NCBI RefSeq assembly: GCF_030068615.1
Contig: NZ_JASJOC010000017.1
Coordinates: 1 to 64,000, forward strand
Source of the DNA: Halostagnicola sp. A-GB9-2
GTDB taxonomy: Archaea; Halobacteriota; Halobacteria; Halobacteriales; Natrialbaceae
Direction of reading: 5' to 3'
DNA: 64,000 nucleotides
Both the position numbers and the translations under genes were made by a program. Positions 46,305-53,702 of this stretch are shown one piece after another. How positions within the stretch are numbered: the stretch's first letter is position 1; the number at the start of each line of letters is the position of its first letter. The notes under the pieces are model-generated. The model ran no database searches and had not been told where the DNA came from. It saw only the letters and a list, made by a program, of their open reading frames with translations.

Positions 46305-47311
46305 CGGCGGTCACCCCCGGAGGGACCGCCGCGTGCAGGCCGATCGGTCAGCGCGAGAAACACCTCGTCGAGGCTGGGCTGACCGAGCGCGAACTCGGAC
46401 GTTTCGACGCCGGACTGAGACAGTTTCACGAAAGCGTGGGAAGCGCGCTCGGCGTCCAACACCCTCGCAGACAGCGACAACGGGTCGGAACGGCGCTCGA
46501 TGGGCGCCTCGAGCACCGACTCGAGTACCCGTTCGGCTTCCGCTCGCTGTTCCGGAGTCCGAACTCGAACGTTCAACATACACGAACCGACGGACGCTTT
46601 CAGTTCATCGGGCGTCCCTTTGGCGATGATCCGGCCCTCGTCGATGACGGCGATCAGGTCGGCCAACTGATCAGCCTCCTCGAGGTACTGCGTCGTCAGG
46701 AGCACGGTCGTCCCGTTGGCGACGAGCGCTCGGATGATCTCCCACACTTGATTCCGGTTGCGTGGATCGAGTCCGGTCGTGGGTTCGTCCAGAAACAGCA
46801 AATCGGGTGTGACGACGATGCTCGCCGCAATATCGAGGCGGCGACGCATTCCGCCGGAATACGTCTTCACTTGACGTGTTGCGGCCTCAGTCAGTCCGAA
46901 CGCCTCGAGGAGATCGGCGCTTCGCGCTTTTGCCCCCGTCCGCGAGTAGCCGAGTAATCTCGCCAAGAAAATGAGATTCTCGCGACCGGTCAAATCCTCG
47001 TCGACTGAGGCGAACTGGCCGGTCAGACTCACTCGGCCCCGAACTTCGTCTCCCGCTTTCACAACGTTGTGGCCGAACACGCGCGTCGTTCCCGCGTCGG
47101 GTCGCAAGAGCGTCGCGAGCATGCGGATGATGGTGGTCTTGCCGGCACCGTTGGGACCGAGCAGTCCGTAGATTCCGCCGGTCGGGACGGAGAGGTCGAC
47201 GCCATCGACCGCTTTCGTGTCCCCGAAATGTTTGACGAGTCCCTGGGTTTCGACCGCGTAGGTCGGTTCCGTGCCGGTGTTCTCGTCGGTGGATTTGTGT
47301 TGTTTTTGCAT
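46301..47311 (-). CDS. Daunorubicin-resistance (DrrA)-type ABC ATPase
   Basis: A 336-residue ABC ATPase. Walker [21 protein letters not shown], signature [15 protein letters not shown], Walker [21 protein letters not shown], and the C-terminal DrrA tail with [20 protein letters not shown] and [13 protein letters not shown]. It would drive export of a drug or lipid through an ABC-2 permease. The permease gene that follows in the GTGA overlap is broken, so this complete ATPase may be an orphan or may use another permease. Confidence 0.88.
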   Translation of the reverse strand: MQKQHKSTDENTGTEPTYAVETQGLVKHFGDTKAVDGVDLSVPTGGIYGLLGPNGAGKTTIIRMLATLLRPDAGTTRVFGHNVVKAGDEVRGRVSLTGQFASVDEDLTGRENLIFLARLLGYSRTGAKARSADLLEAFGLTEAATRQVKTYSGGMRRRLDIAASIVVTPDLLFLDEPTTGLDPRNRNQVWEIIRALVANGTTVLLTTQYLEEADQLADLIAVIDEGRIIAKGTPDELKASVGSCMLNVRVRTPEQRAEAERVLESVLEAPIERRSDPLSLSARVLDAERASHAFVKLSQSGVETSEFALGQPSLDEVFLALTDRPARGGPSGGDRR

Positions 47312-47898
47312 CTAATTCACATGTTACTCAAAGCGAAGGAATCGAATCAGAACGACCCCGAATTCGCCGGGGTTTGATATAGGCCTGGTAGTAAAATGCA
47401 CGGAGAGATGGGATGTGCTCGCCGTAAGCGCTCGGCAAGCGCGGAACGGGAGAGTGGCGAGGAAGCAGCAACGTTGTCAAGCGGCAGTTCCTCCGATCGA
47501 AGTTGAAATTCGGCAGTTAAGGCCATACCGCCCACTCGGTGAAAAACCCGGTAAAATTTCGTAGTATCTCACGGCGTCAACGGCCGGTTCGGCGTGACCG
47601 CTTAATAGTGAACGACGCCGTCGAACCAATCTACAAGCGACTCGTTCAACTTCCCAAGACCTGTCGGTCGCTTTCGGGTGCAGATCAACTGCTGACTGAT
47701 GGCTACTACACGCTGACGTCGAAGCAGCGTTCACGTCAATCGAGAAGACGTTCATGTTTTGGGTAATTCACGAGCATCGCATCACCATTATCGCTCAGAG
47801 ATCACAGAGCGGAACCCCGCATCTTCGGGTACGAGAAGGAACCGATACTGCCGGATCTACCTACGTAGATCGATTGACATGGAATCACGCAGAAACTT
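47312..47898. other. Intergenic stretch, relics only
   Basis: About 590 bases. A plus-strand frame with NDAVEPIYKRLVQLPK (about 47600-47660) is protein-like, but I cannot place it. No intact gene, no clear repeat. Confidence 0.35.
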
Positions 47899-48757
47899 CT
47901 ACAGCGAAGTGCCATCGCCATCGAACCGATCGATCGTATCACCGTTAGAATTAGTTGCTCGAAGCTCCCAAGCACCATCGCCGAGGGAGAGGATGCCACC
48001 GTCGGGATCCGGTTCGCCGTCTCGGAGGCGACGCGTTCGTTTATACACGTGATCGTCGTGTTCGAACACGGTATTGACGTTGTACGCCTCAAACAGCGGT
48101 GTCCAGTGCTGACGAATATCGCCCCGCTCTTCGGCTTCGATCGGCTTCGCACAGGGATAGGCGAGAATGTGGCTCATAGTCATCACGTGGGCGCGGTCGG
48201 TACGCTCGGACAGCGCGCGCTCGAGTCACCGCTCGAACAGCGCACAATCGAGTCACTCGGTTTGGGCTCCCGCGACAGTGGTCGTGTGATTCGAATCAAG
48301 GAGCAGTATCGAGAGATCAACCCCGATAAACTCCATCAGCGTACGCCAAGTCGCCGCCAACGAGCCCGAATAACGGATCCCACGACGACGCCTGTTTGTG
48401 CAGTGGCGGGACACTCAACGACGTTCCGATATCACCGCCTTCGGCGAACGTCATGGTCTCCGGGATCTCCTCGGGAGCAGTTTAAACGGCGAGGCCGGTC
48501 GTCCGTTCGCTCGAGAAAGCGGCGCTATTTTTGGCCGAAACGTCGACAGTCACCGGATCTGACTGTTCCACTGTCGGTACGAGCCATTGTAGCGTGACTG
48601 AAGTGGTTGGATCGTGTCCCCGCCACGTCGCGATGAACGTTGATAGCTCGGTCATTGGCGTCTTGTTGGTAAAGCCAAAGCTGGTACACCCAGCGATACC
48701 AACAGTTCCAACACTGGCGACTTGGAGGAATCTCCGACGTGTCTTCCGTCGACGCAC
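47899..48757 (-). pseudogene. Purple-acid-phosphatase-like metallophosphoesterase lipoprotein, dead
   Basis: The first frame starts with a twin-arginine signal and lipobox (RRRFLQVASVGTVGIAGC), then a fibronectin-like strand region (TTSVTLQWLVPTVEQSDPVT) to about 48482. After a frame change it continues APEEIPETMTFAEGGDIGT, SVPPLHKQASSWDPLFGLVG, GDLAYADG (metal ligands), and after another shift VDLSILLLDSNHTTTVAGAQ, a TGA, LDCALFER, another TGA, then GDIRQHWTPLFEAYNVNTVF, EHDDHVYKRTRRLRDGEPDP (the HxH-type end). Two in-frame stops and at least two shifts kill it. It was an exported, lipid-anchored phosphatase, useful in phosphate shortage. Confidence 0.78.
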
Positions 48758-48976
48758 AGACGCACCTCAGTTGCTTTGATAAGTATCCTGACTCATCAGT
48801 ACTACTCTCCCTCCAAATCCGATCCAGACACACGAATCTGCTGATTATGAGCTTCGAACCGCATACGCAAAGCCAGAAGATAGCGATCACTAACTGGCAC
48901 CTCCGGAATCAACTCACCGTTCGATCGGGGGATATTCTTAACCGAGTCGAACCTGAATATGGGAGTACGAACTGAG

Positions 48977-49240
48977 ATGACCGACCTCACTGATCCACGA
49001 CCACCGCTTCCAGCGTGGATTGTAGACGCCTACGAAATCCTCGCTACTCACAGTCACAACACAGCGGAGGATCAAGGCGGGCAGCCGATTCCGCGTGAGC
49101 AAGCTCTCGAGGTCCTTCGTGACGCTGAGCAGTTGGATCTCGAAGCGGGGGATGCGACCCATGCACTGTCCCGGCTGATCGATCGCGGCTATCTCTACGA
49201 AGTAAACGGCGAACTCCGCATAACGATACCTGAAAACTAA
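48977..49240 (+). CDS. Small acidic winged-helix-like protein
   Basis: An 87-residue protein from the ATG at 48977 (MTDLTDPRPPLPAWIVDAYE); an ATG at 48959 would add six residues. Predicted mostly helical with a final beta pair: EQALEVLRDAEQLDLEAGDA, THALSRLIDRGYLYEVNGEL, RITIPEN. The order helix-helix-'LxxRGYLYEVNGELRI' looks like a winged helix, in which the hairpin wing follows the recognition helix. DNA binding is inference. It stands between two pseudogenes and seems complete. Confidence 0.6.
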   Translation: MTDLTDPRPPLPAWIVDAYEILATHSHNTAEDQGGQPIPREQALEVLRDAEQLDLEAGDATHALSRLIDRGYLYEVNGELRITIPEN

Positions 49241-49414
49241 CAAGCAGGCGACCTGCGCTGATTCTGTCGAGCGGATCTAAAGCTCCTCTGAGACAGCTGT
49301 CTCCTCGAGCAATCCACGTCTTTCTCCGACGAATTCTGACTGGGAACAACCGGCTGAATCAGGGTCTGGCGACCGGTCACTACAGAGGAGGTCATAGAGG
49401 TCTATCAGTGGGAT

Positions 49415-49879
49415 CGTGAACGAGCGGTCAAGGAACTCGAGATTGACACGTACTTCGCGGAAGTCCTCCCGGAAGACAAGGACAAGAAAATCATCGAACT
49501 GCAAGAACAGGAAAAGCTCGTGGCGATGGTTGGTGACGGGGTGAACGATGCACCCGCACTGACGCGTTCCGACGTTGGAATCGCCATCGGCTCGGAGACC
49601 GACGTCGCCGTGGAATCCGCAGACGTCGTCCTCGTGGAAAACGATCCGCGAGACGTCGCGCATCTCGTTCGGCTGAGTCGGAAGAGCTACCGAAAGATGC
49701 AGGAAAACCTCGTGTGGGCGGCCGGCTACAACGTGTTCGCACTCCCGCTCGCCGCGGGTATCCTCGCCCCGATCGGCATCCTGCTTTCACCTGCTCTCGG
49801 AGCCGTCCTGATGTCGGCGAGTACTGTCATCGTCGCAATCAACGCACAACTCCTGCGACGGGCTGATCTCACGTTGTGA
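49415..49879 (+). pseudogene. Copper-type P-ATPase, C-terminal fragment
   Basis: Reads [80 protein letters not shown], then two helices ending [20 protein letters not shown]. This is the hinge and last membrane pair of a P1B copper/heavy-metal ATPase (CopA/CopB). About 155 of some 750-850 residues remain; the phosphorylation site and metal-binding helix are gone. No start codon in a usual place. Confidence 0.82.
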
Positions 49880-49980
49880 ATCGATGCTTATCAGATGATG
49901 CAAACAGATTATAATTCGAAAATGAACAGAGTAGACGCTCAGTCATTTATCAGCGTTACAGGAGAATACCTCGGGGATGT

Positions 49981-50103
49981 TCGGAAGATCTTCGATCTTC
50001 CGTAACTGAGCGAACCGGAACGAAGCGGGAACATAATTCCCGTGAGGTCAGCGGGGACTTCGTCCCGCCAAAATTAGCGATGTCCGCGAACGCAAAGTGT
50101 TCG
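49981..50103. repeat. Hairpin cluster B
   Basis: Four short stem-loops in about 120 bases: CGGAAGATC/GATCTTCCG around TTC (49982-50002, 9 bp perfect), CGGGAA/TTCCCG around CATAA (50026-50042), GCGGGGAC/GTCCCGC around TTC with one bulge (50051-50068), and GAACGC/GTGTTC around AAA (50088-50102). Loops are tiny (3-5 bases). The stretch follows a dead copper ATPase and is not coding. Confidence 0.7.
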
Positions 50104-50167
50104 TTTGATGATAGTAATTTTTGATTCTCAAACCACTTGACCTCGAGGCGGTTCACAAGTAGACTTA

Positions 50168-50427
50168 TCACTCTATCTGGGACATCATATAGTCAATTGC
50201 AGTCCGTATGTTGATAACACGAGTTCGACCCTCGTAATACGTGTTCGAAATCACACCTGTGATCGGTTGTTCAGCGTTCCGATCATCCATCAAAACCCCA
50301 ACGGACTCGTGTGCCATTGACCCGAGAACCATTACGGCAGCTGTGGGCAGTTCAGCATCGGCCTTACGTAATTCATCTGGGGCATCTGCTCGAACGTGGC
50401 TAGCCGTTCGTGGACGCGGTCCATGAT
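50168..50427 (-). pseudogene. Unrecognised decayed ORF
   Basis: A clean minus-strand frame reads ADAPDELRKADAELPTAAVM, VLGSMAHESVGVLMDDRNAE, QPITGVISNTYYEGRTRVIN and ends IRTAIDYMMSQIE with TGA at 50168. It is protein-like, but no start codon lies upstream in a sensible place, and I do not know the family. A short start at an inner ATG would give 54 residues. Treated as a relic or a very small gene. Confidence 0.4.
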
Positions 50428-50511
50428 TTTACCCGCTCGTGGACCATCGTGGACTCGCACTCCTACTTGTACCTCTCCTAAAAGGGTAATCCACGTTGTC
50501 GTTTCTGCTCG

Positions 50512-50829
50512 GTCTATCCAGTCAAACCGGTTCGACGAAGAACCCGTGGACGCACTCGATCTCTAGGAAGGGAGACATCCGTATCGGCTGTTGCAATTCC
50601 TCGCGGCCCGAGCGACCAGGCGTTCACGCAGACGGAACTCCACGAAGCGACCGGCATCAAGCGTGGAAGCGTCGGCGCTGCACTGTCCCGTCTTGAGGAG
50701 CGTGGGCTTGTTCGCCACCGTGGCCGATACTGGGCCATCGCCCAGGACGACCGTCTTGCCTCCTACGCTGCACAGACGAACGCCAGTTCCACTTCGACGA
50801 CGGACGACTACTACGGCGACGAGGAATGA
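50512..50829 (+). pseudogene. Winged-helix regulator (MarR-like), frameshifted
   Basis: The start is in one frame (RFDEEPVDALDL, then TAG, then RLLQFLAA). After a frame change near 50610 the rest reads SDQAFTQTELHEATGIKRGS, VGAALSRLEERGLVRHRGRY, WAIAQDDRLASYAAQTNASS and ends DDYYGDEE. It is the common haloarchaeal winged-helix protein that usually precedes a PIN-domain toxin gene. No toxin follows here. It binds DNA in the intact state. Confidence 0.7.
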
Positions 50830-50902
50830 CCAGCGATTTGCGATGGACGGAACCTTTGATTCGCTTGACTCGGGATCCCTCGCCTGAAGGCGGAGGATGA
50901 TA

Positions 50903-51409
50903 TCAATTGAACCCGATAGCTTGATCATCATCCCACGTAATCCGGTTCAGCAAACGTGGGAGTTGATCCAGTCTCCTGTGGAAGATCGCTCCTGGATGGC
51001 TATCAATGGTTTCAACTGATTCTCGAGCAACAACAGACTCTCCTTGATTGATTTGCACGTGAGTTGGTCCGAGGTCTGGATGGTCGCCATCTCGATGCCA
51101 GCCAAGCATGAACGACCGCTCCGGCTCGATCCAGTTGAACCAGTACCAATAATTACTGTCCTGCTTTGGGTCCGTAAATCCGATCTCAATACGTGCATCG
51201 GTTGACGGGTAGGTGGGGTCATCGAGAACCCATTGTGTCTTCGTAGATCCGACTACACGATAACTCCCGGATTCCCGGGGCTGGGCCAGCCGAAACTCGA
51301 CGGTATCAAACCGATCATCATTCTGCAATTCACGGACGAGGTGGACCCGATGAAGTGTTCGCATCCCAGGACGCATCCAATTAACGAGAAATAGTGGAAT
51401 ATAGATCAC
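50903..51409 (-). CDS. TumE-like small protein, possible toxin partner
   Basis: A 168-residue protein, MIYIPLFLVNWMRPGMRTLH, with a mixed strand-helix core: TVEFRLAQPRESGSYRVVGS, SNYWYWFNWIEPERSFMLGW, HRDGDHPDLGPTHVQINQGE. The 'YWYWFNW...GWHRDGDHPDLGPTHVQ' arrangement resembles TumE/DUF6516-like proteins of toxin-antitoxin pairs (body strand, then H-x-D near H..P-x..H). The gene upstream, 24 bases away, encodes a winged-helix protein; such pairs are common on haloarchaeal islands. Toxic activity is inference. The first 15 residues are hydrophobic, and a start at a later Met (MRPG or MRTL) is possible. Confidence 0.6.
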   Translation of the reverse strand: MIYIPLFLVNWMRPGMRTLHRVHLVRELQNDDRFDTVEFRLAQPRESGSYRVVGSTKTQWVLDDPTYPSTDARIEIGFTDPKQDSNYWYWFNWIEPERSFMLGWHRDGDHPDLGPTHVQINQGESVVARESVETIDSHPGAIFHRRLDQLPRLLNRITWDDDQAIGFN

Positions 51410-51433
51410 CTCTGTGGTGACAGTGAATAGCGG

Positions 51434-51958
51434 TCATACAGTAATTGGCGTTTCTCCGTTTGATTGAGACAGCTGAGAGAGATCATCATAGAGTTGCAGG
51501 GCGTTTTTCAGGAGTCGAATCTCCAACTCGAGTGCCTCCCACGTATCGCTGACGTTCCGTATCTCTTGCATTTCTGCGGCAGAGACATCATCGTTGGTCA
51601 ACTGCTCTCGCAACTCTTTGACAGAGGGGACGCCGTACTCCTCCGAGAGATTCTCTACTTGCTCTTGATACTCTTGGAGCTGTGATTCAAGCTCAGACTT
51701 TGAGTGGTCTTCGATGAGTTGGAGAATCTGGTCGAGGAACTGTTGGACTGGATTCGGTTCGTAGAGTCCATCGTCCCTTTCGCGGACTTTGTTTTCCGTC
51801 TGAAGCCGCTTGACCTCGCTATCGGCAGTCTCCCACGCAACCTCCGCTTGTTCTGCGATGTTGTTGATAGTCGTTGGTTCGTTGAGCGTGTCAACCACCA
51901 TGCGAACGCGCTCACGTCCACTCGTTTTTTTCTTCCATGATCCGGGTTTCGAGGTCAT
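51434..51958 (-). CDS. DUF7342-like winged-helix/coiled-coil protein
   Basis: A 174-residue protein from the ATG at 51958 (MTSKPGSWKKKTSGRERVRM). Residues 15-70 form a winged helix (VRMVVDTLNEPTTINNIAEQ, EVAWETADSEVKRLQTENKV), and residues 75-170 form a long coiled coil (QLQEYQEQVENLSEEYGVPS ... IRLLKNALQLYDDLSQL). This is the layout of the haloarchaeal DUF7342 family. The frame is open for another 56 residues upstream, but these (MPHEFEWQEETLGSEDFYRE...) look like the end of a different, lost gene. It probably binds DNA and regulates itself and the following TumE-like gene. Confidence 0.75.
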   Translation of the reverse strand: MTSKPGSWKKKTSGRERVRMVVDTLNEPTTINNIAEQAEVAWETADSEVKRLQTENKVRERDDGLYEPNPVQQFLDQILQLIEDHSKSELESQLQEYQEQVENLSEEYGVPSVKELREQLTNDDVSAAEMQEIRNVSDTWEALELEIRLLKNALQLYDDLSQLSQSNGETPITV

Positions 51959-52139
51959 TGGAACACATACGTAGTCGAAACTCAAATAATTTGCTCCCTT
52001 CTCGATAATATCGAGACGGCACCGTTTAGTTAGCGCGGTTTGAGAAGCGAGCAAGTCTTCGATATCCTCGCGGTAGAAGTCCTCTGACCCGAGTGTCTCT
52101 TCTTGCCACTCGAACTCGTGCGGCATTCCTCGGTTCGAG

Positions 52140-52655
52140 AGGTCTGGTGGTTCCGGGACCTCTGTCTTTCTTCGAGGAGAGAATCCTGCCGTTCACGGCA
52201 GGCGTGAATCCGAAAACGCCTACACAATCCACGTTCGGTAGCAAAAACGGATATTCAAGTGCTATCGCGTTGTAATATGACGTACACCGAGGCGATACAA
52301 CCGCCCCACTCAATCGGACAATATCGGGACTCCGAGACGCAGAATGTTCGAGACACCCATCTCGAACCGCTGTGGTGTCTCGGCCAGCGAGATAACTCCG
52401 AGTCCCCTTGCCGAGGAAAGGAGTAACGGGGGTGTGACCCTGCCAGTGGCCCTGTCATGCCGACCGGGTTACAAACCAGCAAATATCCCAACCTAGCGGT
52501 GCGGTGCCGTGTGAAGTCGTTCGACAGATCTTCGATCTGTCGTGATCACAAGAGAGCTCGCTCTCTCGGACGACCCCACCGTCGTTGGGCGTAGCCCGAC
52601 TGCCTGAGGGATCTTTGATCCCTCACCGTTTACGGTGAGGAGGAGGTCACATCCC
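52140..52655. mobile_element. IS200/IS605-like element remnant, no transposase left
   Basis: One end carries CCTGCCG/CGGCAGG around TTCA (52185-52202) beside TTCGAGGAGAGAATCC. The other end carries CCTCACCG/CGGTGAGG around TTTA (52621-52640) followed by AGGAGGTCAC, the form of right-end hairpins in haloarchaeal IS200/IS605 (TnpB-type) elements. No TnpA or TnpB signature is seen between them; the reading PLWCLGQRDNSESPCRGKE (plus) may be the end of a lost ORF. Assignment rests on end structure only. Confidence 0.45.
52522..52640. repeat. Hairpin cluster C with overlapping alternatives
   Basis: Five stems in 119 bases: CGACAGATC/GATCTGTCG around TTC (52522-52542), AGAGAG/CTCTCT around CTCG (52551-52566), GTTGGGC/GCCCGAC around GTA (52584-52600), TGAGGGATC/GATCCCTCA around TTT (52605-52625), CCTCACCG/CGGTGAGG around TTTA (52621-52640). 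The last two share bases 52621-52625, so they exclude each other. The first has the same inner 'GATC TTC GATC' as cluster B. Confidence 0.75.
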
Positions 52656-53105
52656 GAGACACTCGTCGTTTCGGACCTGATATCCGTTCGTCCGACAGAA
52701 CTTCGCCGCTTCTCGGCGTACCGCCCGGGACGTCGGGAGCGTTTCTTTGTCGCGAATTCGTTCGATGATCCAGTCGCTGATAGCCTGGATTCCTTCATCA
52801 TCGTCATCGGCATCGATCGCGTTGAGTTCCTGGAAGGTCTTCTCGTACGCCTTGCGCTGTGACCAACTGAAATCCGTATTCCGAAGCATCTTGCTGGCTT
52901 CCACGACCCGTTTCATGGCTTCGGCAACTGTTGGCCACTGTACCTGCACCCGGACGGCAGCTGAAGAGTCGAACGTCTCCTCGTCTGTCTCCGGTACTAG
53001 TTCCTCGATACTGTAGCTCCCCTCGACCGATTCGATCTCACGCTTTTGCTGGCGTCTTTCAGCGTCGTGTGCTTGCTTGTCTCGGCCGCGCTTATCGTCT
53101 GCCAT
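52647..53105 (-). CDS. Conserved haloarchaeal protein of unknown function
   Basis: A 152-residue acidic protein from the ATG at 53105 (MADDKRGRDKQAHDAERRQQ). After the charged helix come IEELVPETDEETFDSSAAVR, WPTVAEAMKRVVEASKMLRN, KAYEKTFQELNAIDADDDDE, GIQAISDWIIERIRDKETLP and a positively charged end REAAKFCRTNGYQVRNDECL. I recognise the pattern from haloarchaeal genomes (DUF5789-like), but no function is known. Related proteins usually have a longer region between the first helix and 'ETDEETF', so an internal deletion is likely. The stop codon lies right against the hairpin cluster. Confidence 0.65.
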   Translation of the reverse strand: MADDKRGRDKQAHDAERRQQKREIESVEGSYSIEELVPETDEETFDSSAAVRVQVQWPTVAEAMKRVVEASKMLRNTDFSWSQRKAYEKTFQELNAIDADDDDEGIQAISDWIIERIRDKETLPTSRAVRREAAKFCRTNGYQVRNDECLGM

Positions 53106-53702
53106 CCTCGGATTTTGGCTCTCCAGCCAGAGCTCTGTGGTCGACAACAGGGACTCCCAAACGTTTACGCCAGCCATTACAATCGAGTGTATCGGTCATC
53201 GCTCGTCAGGTTGGCTAGTTCACTGAACACTCGAGGAATTACCGGTGTTTGAGTGCCGAAGACATCATCTCAATTCAGCACCACCAAACCGTCTCAATTT
53301 TGAATAGTTTCTCTAGTACTGGAAAATCAACCGCCAATCAAAGCACTTGAGCAGACGGATTTAACCTAGTGGAGCTGCGTCAGTGATTCAATATAGTCCC
53401 CCAATATTTCGTAGACAGAATCGAACTCGGGGAGATCGGCAACGAGATCAGGGGGGCGTATTCTGCCAGCCATCACGAATCTCAGCACGCTTCTCTCTCG
53501 GAAGTCCTTCCTCGAGATTGATATCCAAGCCGTCGTGTTCACACTTCCTCGTAAAGGCTGGCACGATAACAGAATCATCAACGTCAGCTTCTGTAAATAC
53601 TGGATGTCAAATTGGTCAGAAACTGTACTCGTTAAAGATATATAAAATACCACCTATAAACACTTGCAATCTATGCCTTGAAACGAGTCTTCTATGGCTC
53701 CT
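53106..53702. other. Intergenic stretch, mainly relics
   Basis: About 600 bases downstream of the helicase-nuclease operon. A minus-strand frame reads EADVDDSVIVPAFTRKCEHD, GLDINLEEGLPREKRAEIRD, and after a shift LVADLPEFDSVYEILGDYIE (53366-53600). It is protein-like, but I do not recognise it. No intact gene. Confidence 0.4.

Noticed and set aside
41830-52640. Hairpin clusters considered as a CRISPR array
   Set aside because: The stems differ in sequence, there is no constant repeat with regular unique spacers, and no cas gene is present.
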